A stretch of 37,475 nt of DNA from an uncultured Flammeovirgaceae bacterium (GTDB taxonomy: Bacteria > Bacteroidota > Bacteroidia > Cytophagales > Cyclobacteriaceae): contig CAJXAT010000011.1 in NCBI GenBank assembly GCA_913050055.1, positions 1 through 37,475 on the forward strand. The letters are read 5' to 3'. Shown piece after piece: positions 16,177-24,866 of the stretch. The notes under the pieces are model-generated. The model made no database searches. It was not told the origin of the DNA and saw only the letters and a program-made list of their open reading frames with translations. The stretch's first letter is position 1, and the number at the start of each line of letters is the position of its first letter. Made by a program: the position numbers and the translations under genes.

Positions 16177-17130
16177 TTATTTCTCAAAAAAGGCATCTAC
16201 AAAAGTTTTTTTATTGAATACCTGTAGGTGCTCCATTCCTTCTCCGACACCAATGTATTTTACAGGGATTTTAAATTGGTCAGAGATACCTATAACGACA
16301 CCCCCTTTGGCGGTACCGTCCAATTTGGTCACGGCTAGGGCACTTACCTCCGTTGCTTTGGTAAATTCTGTCGCTTGAACAAAAGCATTTTGACCGGTAT
16401 TGCCGTCCAAAACCAATAGGACCTCATGGGGAGCTTCGGGAACAAACTTCTTAATAACATTCTTAATCTTACCCAATTCATTCATGAGGTTTACCTTGGT
16501 ATGTAACCTACCTGCAGTATCGATGATTACGACATCTGCACCTTCTTCTTTGGCTTGTTTGACCGCTTCATAGGCTACTGCAGACGGATCAGTATGCATG
16601 CCTTTCGAGACGACGGGTACGCCTACCCGTTCACCCCATAAAATAAGCTGATCCACAGCGGCGGCGCGAAAGGTATCTGCAGCACCTAAAATAACTTTTT
16701 TATCGAGGAATTTCAGCTGAGCCGCTAGTTTTCCGATGGTGGTGGTTTTGCCCACACCATTTACGCCAACGACCAAAATCACAAAGGGGCCTTCTACATT
16801 GGGGATTTCAAAAGAATCGAAATCAGTCGTATTATTTTCTGTGAGTAAACTCGCAATTTCAACACTTAAGATTTCGTTAAGTTCGGAAGTAGACACGTAT
16901 TTATCTTTGGCTACGCGCGCTTCAATCTTAGCAATGATTTTTAGGGTTGTTTCGATGCCTACATCAGAATTAATGAGTACTTCTTCCAGATCATCGAGCA
17001 CCGTATCATCGATACTAGATTTACCGATGACGGCTTTGCTCAACTTGTTTAGAAAGCTTTCTTTTGACTTTTCTAAACCTTTTTCTAAATTTTCTTGTTT
17101 CTTTTTTGAAAAAACATTCAATAATCCCAT
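16177..17130 (-). CDS. ftsY: signal recognition particle receptor FtsY
   Basis: A 317-residue SRP GTPase with the NG domain and almost no acidic A domain, as is common outside Proteobacteria. The N-domain helices come first (about 1-95). The G domain has GVNGVGKTTTIGKLA near residue 120, DTFRAAAVDQL near residue 150, DTAGR near residue 205, TKLDGTAKGG near residue 265 and the closing GVGEGMEHLQVF. It docks ribosome-SRP complexes at the membrane for co-translational insertion. It is the last gene of the rpmB-rpmG-DUF4295-ftsY run typical of Bacteroidota, 89 bases after DUF4295. Confidence 0.96.
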   Translation of the reverse strand: MGLLNVFSKKKQENLEKGLEKSKESFLNKLSKAVIGKSSIDDTVLDDLEEVLINSDVGIETTLKIIAKIEARVAKDKYVSTSELNEILSVEIASLLTENNTTDFDSFEIPNVEGPFVILVVGVNGVGKTTTIGKLAAQLKFLDKKVILGAADTFRAAAVDQLILWGERVGVPVVSKGMHTDPSAVAYEAVKQAKEEGADVVIIDTAGRLHTKVNLMNELGKIKNVIKKFVPEAPHEVLLVLDGNTGQNAFVQATEFTKATEVSALAVTKLDGTAKGGVVIGISDQFKIPVKYIGVGEGMEHLQVFNKKTFVDAFFEK

Positions 17131-17219
17131 ATCAAAATTCAGTTTGCGAACTTTTCGATAGAATTGAAAAAAAAGCCGACTATGCTGGTCGACCTATTCC
17201 CTACAAAAAGTTAGCCTAT

Positions 17220-17369
17220 TTATTTAGCCAATGCCTTTTTTACGTCTGCTTCAGCAACCATTTCTTCTTTAAAAGAGTAAGCACCACTTGCAGTTTTTAC
17301 AGTTCTAATGACTTTAGCGAATTTTGCGCCTCCCGGTTGTTTTAGCGTTGCTACTACTTTCTTTGCCAT
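17220..17369 (-). CDS. DUF4295 family small basic protein
   Basis: A 49-codon frame reading MAKKVVATLKQPGGAKFAKV and then IRTVKTASGAYSFKEEMVAE, ending VKKALAK. This matches the DUF4295 family, which in Bacteroidota is nearly always encoded directly after rpmG; here only 2 bases separate them. It is basic, cytoplasmic and of unknown function. Ribosome association is suspected from its linkage with bL28 and bL33 genes but is not demonstrated. Start ATG at 17369. Confidence 0.88.
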   Translation of the reverse strand: MAKKVVATLKQPGGAKFAKVIRTVKTASGAYSFKEEMVAEADVKKALAK

Positions 17370-17371
17370 GA

Positions 17372-17554
17372 CTATTTAATTTCCTTGTGGATAGTTTGTT
17401 TTCTTAGAATGGGATTGTATTTCTTTACCTCCAATCTTTCAGGGGTGTTTTTCCTATTTTTGGTAGTGATGTAGCGAGAGGTGCCCGGCTTGCCCGTAGC
17501 TTTGTGCTCCGTACATTCCATGATTACTTGTATTCTATTACCTTTTTTGGCCAT
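17372..17554 (-). CDS. rpmG: 50S ribosomal protein bL33
   Basis: A 60-residue large-subunit protein starting [18 protein letters not shown] and containing [20 protein letters not shown], the bL33 hallmark. It has only one Cys, so it is the zinc-free form without the CxxC pairs. It lies 11 bases after rpmB and 2 bases before DUF4295 in the same transcript. Confidence 0.97.
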   Translation of the reverse strand: MAKKGNRIQVIMECTEHKATGKPGTSRYITTKNRKNTPERLEVKKYNPILRKQTIHKEIK

Positions 17555-17565
17555 CTTATCGTTTT

Positions 17566-17805
17566 TTATACTAATTTGTTACCGTTATCTCTTGCTTTTC
17601 TAAGCACAGCATTAATACCATTCTTGTTGATGGTACGAAGCGCCGTTGATGAAACTTTTAATGTGATCCATGTATCCTTCTCAGGGATGTAAAATCTTTT
17701 CTTATGCAGATTGGGGAGGAATTTTCTTTTGGTCTTGTTGTTGGCCTTAGAAACATTATTCCCGCTTCTTGCTCTCTTACCTGTAATATCACAAACTTTT
17801 GACAT
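17566..17805 (-). CDS. rpmB: 50S ribosomal protein bL28
   Basis: A 79-residue large-subunit protein: [20 protein letters not shown], then [19 protein letters not shown] and a C-terminal [18 protein letters not shown] start it at the ATG at 17805, because bL28 begins MSKxCDxTGK and the open frame's extra ten residues upstream have no family support. It is the zinc-free form with one Cys. It is the first gene of the ribosomal-protein/ftsY transcript, with a good promoter match just upstream. Confidence 0.97.
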   Translation of the reverse strand: MSKVCDITGKRARSGNNVSKANNKTKRKFLPNLHKKRFYIPEKDTWITLKVSSTALRTINKNGINAVLRKARDNGNKLV

Positions 17806-17832
17806 AATTTCACCCTTTTTAAAAACGGACTG

Positions 17833-17863
17833 CAAATATCACCATAATAGTTTTATTACCAAA
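17833..17863 (-). promoter_or_regulatory. promoter of the rpmB-rpmG-DUF4295-ftsY run
   Basis: On the minus strand a TTTG (17863-17860) is followed after exactly 19 bases by GATATTTG (17840-17833). This matches the Bacteroidota sigma-70 pattern TTTG-N19-TAnnTTTG with one mismatch, about 30 bases before the rpmB start codon. Confidence 0.6.
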
Positions 17864-17884
17864 TGCTGAGCCCTCATTTTTAAT

Positions 17885-18046
17885 TTATTTTGTTTTATAA
17901 GGGCAATTTTTGCATCCAGAGACACAACAAAACCCCCGTTTGAGATGGTATAAAGCGGTAAATACCATGAGCCCTTCTTTGTTAAAATAATAATCTGTCT
18001 TTTCTAAGGGAGGGGTTTCTGTCTTCTTTCCTTTATTTGATGTCAA
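17885..18046 (-). CDS. DUF5522 family small cysteine-rich protein
   Basis: A 53-codon frame ending DYYFNKEGLMVFTALYHLKR and then GFCCVSGCKNCPYKTK. This is the DUF5522 pattern (YYxxEGxxVFTxxYHLKRGxCCxxGCxxCPY), with the four-Cys knuckle that may bind a metal. There is no ATG in a suitable place: TTG at 18046 is the only reasonable start after an in-frame TAG. It lies upstream of rpmB on the same strand, but rpmB has its own promoter match between them. Function is unknown. Confidence 0.72.
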   Translation of the reverse strand: MTSNKGKKTETPPLEKTDYYFNKEGLMVFTALYHLKRGFCCVSGCKNCPYKTK

Positions 18047-18078
18047 GTTCTTATAAATCTAGTAATTTTGTAATAACC

Positions 18079-18102
18079 GCGGGACAAATGGTTTAGTTCC
18101 GC
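18079..18102 (+). other. short GC-rich hairpin in the rocD leader
   Basis: GCGGGAC and GTTCCGC, separated by 10 bases, form a 7-base-pair stem with one G-U pair, ending 18 bases before the rocD ATG. It could be a leader structure or operator for rocD, or the 5' boundary of the DUF5522 transcript. Only the pairing is observed. Confidence 0.35.
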
Positions 18103-18120
18103 AAACAAAGATGAGAATTT

Positions 18121-19362
18121 ATGATAGAAAGCACAACGAAGAGTGAAGAGCTTATGCGTCTTGAGGCACAGCACGGGGCGCACAATTACCATCCTTTACC
18201 TGTAGTTTTGGCCAAAGGGCTTGGAGCCAAGGTTTGGGATGTGGAAGATAAAGAATATTTTGATTTTCTATCAGCTTACTCGGCCGTGAATCAAGGCCAT
18301 TGTCATCCAAAAATTTTAAACGCATTAACAGATCAGGCGTCGCGGTTGACTTTAACTTCGCGCGCATTTCACAACGATGTTCTTGGCGAATACGAGCAAT
18401 TCATCACCACGTTATTTGGCTACGATAAAGTGTTACCGATGAATACAGGTGTAGAAGGAGGAGAAACCGCCAATAAGCTGGCGAGAAAGTGGGGATATGA
18501 ACATAAAGGCATTCCCGAAAATCAAGCCAAAATTATCTTTGCACAGGGTAATTTTTGGGGGCGTACACTGGCGGCGATCAGCAGCTCAGATGATCCAGTG
18601 TCTTACAAGGGCTTCGGGCCTTACATGCCCGGCTATGAGCTTATTCCATATAATGATCTCCAAGCGCTTGAACAAAAGCTTCAAGATCCAACGGTGGCCG
18701 CTTTCATGGTTGAGCCCATTCAGGGAGAGGCCGGCGTCATAATGCCCGATGAGGGTTATCTTGCAGGTATTCGGGCCTTGTGTACTCAGTATAACGTCTT
18801 ATTCATCGCGGATGAAGTACAAACGGGTATTGCTAGGACGGGTAAAATGTTAGCTTGTGATTATGAAGATGCAAGGCCCGATATTTTGATATTGGGAAAA
18901 GCCATTTCGGGAGGCGTACTTCCTGTATCAGCGATCTTAGCAGACGATGAGGTCATGCTGACCATCAAACCTGGAGAACATGGTTCTACTTATGGGGGTA
19001 ATCCTTTGGCTTGCAAAGTGGCACAAGCCGCGTTAGAAGTTGTAGTGGATGAAAATCTAGCCAAAAAGTCTCAAGTCCTCGGAGATCTATTTCGTAAGGA
19101 ATTAACCGATTTTATGGGGACCCAGGAAATGGTTCAAACGGTTCGAGGCAAAGGATTGCTAAACGCTTTGGTGATTAATGATACGGCAGAGAGCACTACC
19201 GCATGGGATCTTTGTGTAGTCCTAAAAGAAAATGGCTTATTGGCCAAACCTACGCATGGTAATATTATTCGGTTTGCACCTCCGCTGGTCATCACCGAGG
19301 ACGAATTAAGCCATTGTTTAGAGATTATTAAGCAGACGATTACAGATTTTAATTTCGGTTAA
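18121..19362 (+). CDS. rocD: ornithine--oxo-acid transaminase
   Basis: A 413-residue class III PLP aminotransferase that converts ornithine plus 2-oxoglutarate to glutamate semialdehyde plus glutamate, linking arginine catabolism to proline and glutamate. Ornithine aminotransferase features are the N-terminal [31 protein letters not shown] near residue 47, [20 protein letters not shown] near residue 107, EPIQGEAGV near residue 198, [13 protein letters not shown] near residue 230 and the PLP lysine in ILGKAISGG near residue 259. It is full length and apparently monocistronic. The next gene (a permease) follows after a 77-base gap. Confidence 0.96.
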   Translation: MIESTTKSEELMRLEAQHGAHNYHPLPVVLAKGLGAKVWDVEDKEYFDFLSAYSAVNQGHCHPKILNALTDQASRLTLTSRAFHNDVLGEYEQFITTLFGYDKVLPMNTGVEGGETANKLARKWGYEHKGIPENQAKIIFAQGNFWGRTLAAISSSDDPVSYKGFGPYMPGYELIPYNDLQALEQKLQDPTVAAFMVEPIQGEAGVIMPDEGYLAGIRALCTQYNVLFIADEVQTGIARTGKMLACDYEDARPDILILGKAISGGVLPVSAILADDEVMLTIKPGEHGSTYGGNPLACKVAQAALEVVVDENLAKKSQVLGDLFRKELTDFMGTQEMVQTVRGKGLLNALVINDTAESTTAWDLCVVLKENGLLAKPTHGNIIRFAPPLVITEDELSHCLEIIKQTITDFNFG

Positions 19363-19439
19363 ATTTCCCGGCTTATAAGCGTATTAAGGCCCATAAATTG
19401 AGAGTGTTTACATGTTAATTAATTACGTTTTAGCACATA

Positions 19440-20195
19440 ATGAACCTTTTTAACTTCACCCTGACTTACCAACAAGTGCTCATTATGGCGTTCGTTGGTG
19501 TTTTCGTTGGGATGGCCAAAACAGGGATTCACGGGACCGGTATGATAGCCGTCCCTTTATTGGCTATTGTTTTTGGTGGACGCGCTTCCAGTGGTATCAT
19601 GTTGCCGATTCTTATTTTAGGAGATTTCATGGCCATTTATCATTACCATGGTGATGCCCAATGGAAGCATTTAAAGCGAGTGCTTCCTTTTGCTTTTATA
19701 GGGGTTTTATTGGGGACCAATATAGGGATATTTATCGATGATGCTATTTTTCGTCAAATAATGGCAGGTATTATTTTTTTGAGTGTTGGGGTCATGTTCT
19801 GGAATGAGAAGCAGCAAAGCCAAGTGACCTCTCAAAACTGGCCATTTACCGCTGGATTGGGAATAGCTGGGGGATTTACTACGATGGTAGGTAATTTGGC
19901 CGGTTCCGTCATGGCCATTTATTTATTGTCTTTGAACCTGTTAAAGAACCAATTTATTGGTACCGCAGCCTGGTTCTTTTTGATCATTAATCTGATTAAG
20001 GTGCCTTTCCATGTATACTGTTGGGAAACCATCACATGGGACTCGCTATTTTTGGATTTATTGGTATTGCCGTTTATTGCCTTAGGCGCTTTTTTGGGAA
20101 TTCAAATCGTCAAGCGCATTCCAGAGCAAATTTATCGTCGATTTATTCTAGCGATGACCATTATTGCAGCCTTATTTATGATGTTTCAATCATAA
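19440..20195 (+). CDS. TauE/SafE (TSUP) family sulfite-exporter-like permease
   Basis: A 251-residue inner-membrane protein with about eight hydrophobic segments in two related halves. Typical TSUP patterns are GVFVGMAKTGIHGTGMIAVP near residue 18, the LPILILGD stretch near residue 58 and GFTTMVGNLAGSVMAIYLLS near residue 140, the glycine-rich mirror of the first. Members export or import sulfur-containing or organic anions; the substrate here is not inferable. It lies 38 bases before hemB and is probably cotranscribed with it. Confidence 0.88.
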   Translation: MNLFNFTLTYQQVLIMAFVGVFVGMAKTGIHGTGMIAVPLLAIVFGGRASSGIMLPILILGDFMAIYHYHGDAQWKHLKRVLPFAFIGVLLGTNIGIFIDDAIFRQIMAGIIFLSVGVMFWNEKQQSQVTSQNWPFTAGLGIAGGFTTMVGNLAGSVMAIYLLSLNLLKNQFIGTAAWFFLIINLIKVPFHVYCWETITWDSLFLDLLVLPFIALGAFLGIQIVKRIPEQIYRRFILAMTIIAALFMMFQS

Positions 20196-20233
20196 TTTAT
20201 GCTCAACTCAATCGATTAATTATCTTTACAACT

Positions 20234-21205
20234 ATGCTCCGAAGACCTAGAAGAAACCGTAAGACTGAAGGCATCAGATCCCTGACACGACAAACGCAGG
20301 TCACCACTGATGATCTGATATTTCCTTTATTCCTCATAGAAGGTTATAATAAGAAACAACAAGTAACATCTATGCCGGGTATTTATCGTTTGACCTCAGA
20401 CTTAATGCTCAAAGAGATTGAATACTGTATGGGGTTGGGCATCAAGTCCTTTGATGTATTTCCAGTGGTATCACAAAAGGATAAAAACCCAGAGGCCAGT
20501 GCAGGGTATCACGAAAATTCCTTTTATTTAAAGATACTTAAAGAAATTAAAATAAGGTTACCCGAATCCCATATCATCACCGATATTGCCATGGATCCCT
20601 ACAGCAGTGACGGACATGATGGCCTAGTGAAGGAGGGTAAAGTGCTCAACGATGCGACGTTGGAGATTTTGGGAAAAATGGCACTTGCACAGGCGGCAAC
20701 AGGGATCGACATGATCGGTCCTTCTGATATGATGGATGGCCGCGTGGGCTATTTGCGTGAACTGCTCGATCAGCAGGGTTTCGAGGAAGTAGGGATTATG
20801 TCTTATACGGCCAAGTATGCCAGCGCTTTTTATGGGCCTTTTCGTGATGCGCTTGATTCAGCGCCCAAGTTTGGAGATAAAAAAACCTATCAAATGGACC
20901 CTGCCAACCGTGCGGAAGCCTTGGTAGAGGCGCAACTTGATTATGAAGAAGGGGCAGATATATTGATGGTTAAACCTGCCTTGGCTTATCTGGACATCAT
21001 CAGTGATCTCAAAGAAAATTTTCCCCTTCCTATTGCGGCCTATAATGTGTCTGGAGAATATGCCATGGTCAAGGCAGCCGTACAAAATGGGTGGTTAGAT
21101 GGTGAGCGGGCCATGGAAGAATCCTTGACCGCCATCAAGCGGGCAGGGGCCGACATTATCCTGACGTACTTTGCTAAAGAGTTCGCTGAGGGGCGGCGAG
21201 AGTGA
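20234..21205 (+). CDS. hemB: porphobilinogen synthase (delta-aminolevulinic acid dehydratase)
   Basis: A 323-residue enzyme condensing two 5-aminolevulinate molecules to porphobilinogen in heme biosynthesis. I use the ATG at 20234 (MLRRPRRNRKTEGIRSL), the normal HemB N-terminus; an earlier open frame overlaps the permease gene and has no family support. Schiff-base lysines are in YTAKYASAFYGP near residue 193 and LMVKPALAYLD near residue 245. The metal-binding loop reads DIAMDPYSSDGHDG (about 115-128), with Asp instead of the zinc-binding Cys residues. This places it in the Mg2+/K+-type group rather than the zinc type. Confidence 0.96.
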   Translation: MLRRPRRNRKTEGIRSLTRQTQVTTDDLIFPLFLIEGYNKKQQVTSMPGIYRLTSDLMLKEIEYCMGLGIKSFDVFPVVSQKDKNPEASAGYHENSFYLKILKEIKIRLPESHIITDIAMDPYSSDGHDGLVKEGKVLNDATLEILGKMALAQAATGIDMIGPSDMMDGRVGYLRELLDQQGFEEVGIMSYTAKYASAFYGPFRDALDSAPKFGDKKTYQMDPANRAEALVEAQLDYEEGADILMVKPALAYLDIISDLKENFPLPIAAYNVSGEYAMVKAAVQNGWLDGERAMEESLTAIKRAGADIILTYFAKEFAEGRRE

Positions 21206-21306
21206 TTAATTTATTTGGTCAAAGACCCGTCTTAAAGACCACCTTCTCGGAAGCTGACTTAAGGACGCGGGACCGAAATAGAAATCAACAGTACTCCAGA
21301 GGTTTG

Positions 21307-21328
21307 TTAACACTTAATTGAGTGTTAA
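21307..21328. other. perfect 8-bp inverted repeat between hemB and the FG-GAP gene
   Basis: TTAACACT and AGTGTTAA, separated by six bases, lie about 100 bases past the hemB stop, in the 256-base gap between convergent genes. There is no following T-run, so it is a weak terminator candidate. It could be an operator-like palindrome. The rest of the gap shows no convincing gene. Confidence 0.3.
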
Positions 21329-21461
21329 TATTGCAGTGAGTGCTGTTTGGATTATTATGAAGCATGCTTATTTAAAGCCCCCATTGAATGGAAAATTAAT
21401 CATTGATAAAGCTCAGGAAGGCCTCAAAGAAATATTTAAATAAGGGTTGGTAAAAAGAAAA

Positions 21462-23066
21462 TCACAGCTGAGGCATAGGATCGGTATAAATATTTTCATA
21501 GAGCATTATATCAGGACTCTTAAACCCCCATTCCGATAAATAATCTTCCAAAGGATTCTTAGCTGAAAATACAAAAGATCCCACGGCGAAATCGTCGTCG
21601 CCATCCTGATCAAAGTCTGCTTTGGTTAAAATCAACCATTTTCCTAGATTGCTGAGCGGTAAGTATTCCATCTTGAATGCTGTGTTTTTTTTCGCTTGAT
21701 TGCTCAAATAAATTAAAGAATAGCCGGGCGCTAGGTCTTCATCTGGAAAAAAGGCGGAGACTATGAAATCAATGTCGCCATCTTGATCAAAGTCACTGGA
21801 GATCACATTGGTGGCTCCAGGGATTGCCAGAAACTTAATTTTTTTAAATTGATATCCTCCCATATTCTGGAATAAGGTCAATCCGTGGTAAGGTTTTGTG
21901 ACCATTGACAAATCTGCATTGTCACCATTGACTATTGCGATATCCAATAGGCCATCCTTGTTAAAATCAACCAGATCAAATCCACTTGAACCAAAAATAG
22001 CTGCTAAAGCAATCACTCTTTGAGCGTCAAATAACAGTGGTGCTTGCTGGGTCAGGATCCATAAGCCTTCTGTACCCTGTGAGGTCAAGACGATCAAGTC
22101 TTTTTTGCCATCATCGTTCATATCTCGAGCAATCACTTTAATAGTCCCAGGGATACTTAAAAGGGTTTTTTTAACTATCTCCTCCCCCTGGTTAACGAAG
22201 AGAGATAATTTACCTGTCTGATTCCCAAATTCACAAACTACGATTTCATTGTGCCCATCCCCATCTAAATCTTCATTTAGGGCAAATACAGGTCTTTGCA
22301 AATTATTCAATAATTGCTCTTTGACAGCGGCTTTAGAAAGAGAGGATAAGCTTCCTTTCGGCTCATCATGGGGGTGTATTTTCCCCATTTCTAGGAGTAG
22401 GGTCAGTGAGCCATCTTCGCTGATTTGTGAGATGGCGCTGTTGGACGTTGGATGAAATCCCGTTTGTTCTGTTTCTATATCGTAAGTATAAAGATTGCCA
22501 TTGACAGTTCCCACCTTCATTGTTTGACCCTTTACAAAAATACTGGTCGTGAATGCCGGAGAAGTTGTATCAAGCACCAAAGGCTTGGGCTTAAACATCG
22601 CAGTCGTTTCAAGAGGAAATTGATAGTCATAAACTAAGGCCTCTGGAGCATTTTCAGAAACATACTCCACAATACGTTTCCAATGCGCAGTTGGGATCAG
22701 CTGTTCTTTGGGGTAAATTTTATGCATTAATGTATATTGCGAACCACTTGATACGTTATCAAGAGGATCGTAATTTGGAAATTTTATTCCCATTCTTGCT
22801 CCCATATTGGGCAGCACACTGGATAGCCAGATAGGTTTTGGGAGAGAAGTTACTTTTGGCACTAAATGGCATGAACCACAGTAATGATTGTAGTTAGCCT
22901 CTTTGTCATGTTTTGAACAGCTTGTGGTCCATAATACCAATGACCAAAAAAAGAAGTTTCGAGCGTGATTTAATACGATATAGGACCGCAAATGATTGGC
23001 GAACAAGGTTAATGGGTTACTGCAGCACTTGAGAAATAAGCTAACGTTGGTAAGTTTAAAATTCAA
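21462..23066 (-). CDS. FG-GAP/VCBS repeat lipoprotein with an N-terminal c-type heme motif
   Basis: A 534-residue envelope protein. A hydrophobic signal ends LVLWTTSC, suggesting lipidation, and is soon followed by YNHYCGSCHLVP, a CxxCH heme c attachment motif, near residues 60-71. The C-terminal two thirds carry FG-GAP/VCBS-type repeats with Ca2+-binding DxDxDG-like loops: DLDGDGHNE, DMNDDGKKD, DFNKDGLLD, DFDQDGDID and DFDQDGDDD. This predicts a surface beta-propeller joined to a small cytochrome-like domain. The 30 residues before the signal are unusual; a TTG start (about 22990, LRSYIVLN) would give a more normal signal peptide. The function is unknown; an electron-transfer or ligand-binding role is inference. 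It is monocistronic. Confidence 0.82.
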   Translation of the reverse strand: MNFKLTNVSLFLKCCSNPLTLFANHLRSYIVLNHARNFFFWSLVLWTTSCSKHDKEANYNHYCGSCHLVPKVTSLPKPIWLSSVLPNMGARMGIKFPNYDPLDNVSSGSQYTLMHKIYPKEQLIPTAHWKRIVEYVSENAPEALVYDYQFPLETTAMFKPKPLVLDTTSPAFTTSIFVKGQTMKVGTVNGNLYTYDIETEQTGFHPTSNSAISQISEDGSLTLLLEMGKIHPHDEPKGSLSSLSKAAVKEQLLNNLQRPVFALNEDLDGDGHNEIVVCEFGNQTGKLSLFVNQGEEIVKKTLLSIPGTIKVIARDMNDDGKKDLIVLTSQGTEGLWILTQQAPLLFDAQRVIALAAIFGSSGFDLVDFNKDGLLDIAIVNGDNADLSMVTKPYHGLTLFQNMGGYQFKKIKFLAIPGATNVISSDFDQDGDIDFIVSAFFPDEDLAPGYSLIYLSNQAKKNTAFKMEYLPLSNLGKWLILTKADFDQDGDDDFAVGSFVFSAKNPLEDYLSEWGFKSPDIMLYENIYTDPMPQL

Positions 23067-23196
23067 ATAGAAGATTGTATTCTAAGAAGCCGTAAATATA
23101 ACAAAACGAGTTTATTTAAAAGCGCTATGCTCTCTACAGATTTTTTCTTTTTTGTTGGATCAAAGATTATTTTTATACTGAGTATTTTCATAATGT

Positions 23197-23331
23197 GTGG
23201 TAACGTTAACTATATGAAAAGTAGGCGATTTCTAAGCACTGAATTTTCGGTTAAGCACAAAGTTTGATACGAGCCAAAAACCTCAATTTTACCAACATTT
23301 AGCCTGTTTTTTATATACATTGTTGTACCAC
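23197..23331 (-). repeat. 135-base element with long imperfect terminal inverted repeats (element A)
   Basis: The two ends read GTGGTAACGTTAACTATATG... and, on the other strand, GTGGTACAACAATGTATATA.... About 24 of 35 bases match, including GTGGTA, TATAT, AAAA and AGGC blocks in register. It sits one base past the stop codon of the S58 peptidase gene, in that gene's orientation. The 60-base interior has no coding potential. The 130 bases from 23067 to 23196 show nothing recognisable. Confidence 0.7.
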
Positions 23332-23332
23332 G

Positions 23333-24508
23333 TTATTCTTTTATCCGATTATAATTTTTCAATATCTTTATGAGTAAACGGTGAGGCAAGGCGTATGCTT
23401 TATTTCCATTAATTCCTTCCATGGTTTCAGCAGCTACCATCGCATTGATAATGGCTTCCTCAACCGCCTGAACGGTAGCTTCAAAAACTGGCATTAGCTG
23501 ATCATTAGCCATTGATTCAACTGTTGTAGTTTCATCTCGATCAAATGCATTTTCATTTGCAGTTGAGAAGGCTAAAAAAATATCTCCAGAACCATTGCTG
23601 CCACGTCCGCCCACAATGCCAACTCCTAATGGAATTCTTTGAGCAATTCTTTTTAATTGATGCGGCAAAAGAGGTACATCTGTCGCAACTGTTACTATAA
23701 TAGAACCATCGCCTTCTTGTCTTCTTGATTTCGATGGCGCATTGAATATATAATTTAAAGTGTCTTTTAATTCAATTCCGACTTGAACACCTGCGATTGA
23801 TAGGTTCCTTTTAGCTCCAAAATTAGATTGAACAATTGCTCCAACTGTATATGTTGAATCCTTAATTTTAAATACTCTTGAAGAAGTTCCTGTTCCTCCC
23901 TTAAAGCCCAAGCACATCATTCCTGTTCCTCCGCCAACATTACCTTCAGCAATCTTTCCGCCCGATGAATTATTTATCGCTTCTAAAACATTTTCTTCTT
24001 TAACGTGAAAACCGTAAATATCATTAAGGAATCCATCATAAGTTTCAGCTACCACAGGATACGTATACCACCCATCTTCTCCGCTATACCAATCCGTATC
24101 TAAATACCATTTCAATACCGCATCTCGAACAACTCCAACACTATTGGTATTAGTTATCATAATCGGTGTTTCTAAAAAACCGGATTCAGTTACCCAAGTT
24201 GTCCCTGTCATTTCTCCATTTCCATTAAGACTATATCAATTGGCATATACAGGACTAAATTTTTTGGCTTTCCCTCTTGGAAATATTGCAGTAACTCCAG
24301 TTCTTATAGGTCCCTTACCAATAATATTTTCCCCTTTTCCAGAAATTATAGTGCTATATCCTACTTCAACTCCTTCAACATCTGTAATAGCATTGAATTC
24401 TCCTGTTGTCCCAACAAACGGAACTCCTAATTCTCTTGCTCTTGGTTTTTGTCCGTAAGAATGTGAACAAATTATCATTACTAAAAAAACTGTAAATATT
24501 CTTTTCAT
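23333..24508 (-). pseudogene. S58 (DmpA/P1-type) aminopeptidase, interrupted by one in-frame stop
   Basis: Translation from the ATG at 24508 gives a signal peptide (MKRIFTVFLVMIICSHSYGQ) and then RARELGVPFVGTTGEFNAIT. It continues to FSPVYAN at residue 90, where codon 91 is TGA (24238-24236). The same frame then resumes YSLNGNGEMTGTTW and runs intact to the natural TAA. The family has Trp at that place, so a TGG to TGA change is likely. The rest carries the S58 signatures NTNSVGVVRDAVLKW, GNVGGGTGMMCLGFKGGTGT with the autocleavage point before TSSR (about residue 201), and VGGRGSNGSGD. These enzymes are self-processed Ntn-type aminopeptidase/D-esterases acting on N-terminal residues. With 390 codons otherwise open, decay is recent. 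A reinitiated product from MTGTTW would lack the N-terminal quarter. Confidence 0.88.
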
Positions 24509-24530
24509 ATGGGTTAGTTTGTAATATGGC

Positions 24531-24640
24531 ACAACGAGGAATTATACGTATTCCCTTTATTTTCCTTGTTTACGAAGTTAGAAAAATTTAAATGGGCAAA
24601 GGTATTTCGAATATTTTTCAAATGGGCCAAATTTACGCGC
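24531..24640 (-). repeat. 110-base direct repeat, copy B, with a boundary hairpin
   Basis: About 85% identical by hand alignment to 26689-26798. Its gene-proximal 44 bases (24531-24574) can fold into a hairpin: ACAACGAGGAA against TTTTCCTTGTTT with one bulge. The remainder (GAAGTTAGAAAAATTTAAA and on) is the best-conserved part. It lies 22 bases upstream of the S58 start codon. Confidence 0.8.
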
Positions 24641-24866
24641 GAGCAAAGCTGAAGGATCCTGATAAGCTCCAGAACAGGATAGAATAAATTTATATTAGGC
24701 GACTAGGCTACAGCGTGGGCTCCATGTTTTTTCTCTATCTCTTTTATTTGGATTTTATGGGAAGGACCTAGGTAATTCAGCCAAAAAACTAGGAGAAGGT
24801 TATGAGTGAAGACTTAAATCAACGAGCACTCTAATGGGGTCTGTTTTTTATTGATATCGTTTATGA
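24641..24866. other. non-coding or remnant stretch between repeat B and the secreted-protein gene
   Basis: No intact gene is seen. On the plus strand 24723-24809 gives a protein-like fragment ending LFGFYGKDLGNSAKKLGEGY before a TGA. It may be the tail of a lost gene, but I cannot name the family. Just past the secreted protein's stop, the minus strand reads ATAAAAAACAG, which also occurs in element A; this may be chance. Confidence 0.3.

Noticed and set aside
21307-21328. Rho-independent terminator after hemB
   Set aside because: The stem is AT-rich and lacks a following T-run; kept only as a palindrome.
21357-21443. Possible 28-residue peptide gene (MKHAYLKPPLNGKLIIDKAQ...)
   Set aside because: No family resemblance, promoter or conserved context; an open stretch this short is expected by chance.
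24236-24238. TGA recoded as Trp in this organism
   Set aside because: TGA ends rsmI, hemB, gldE and other intact genes here, so the code is standard; a nonsense mutation is simpler.
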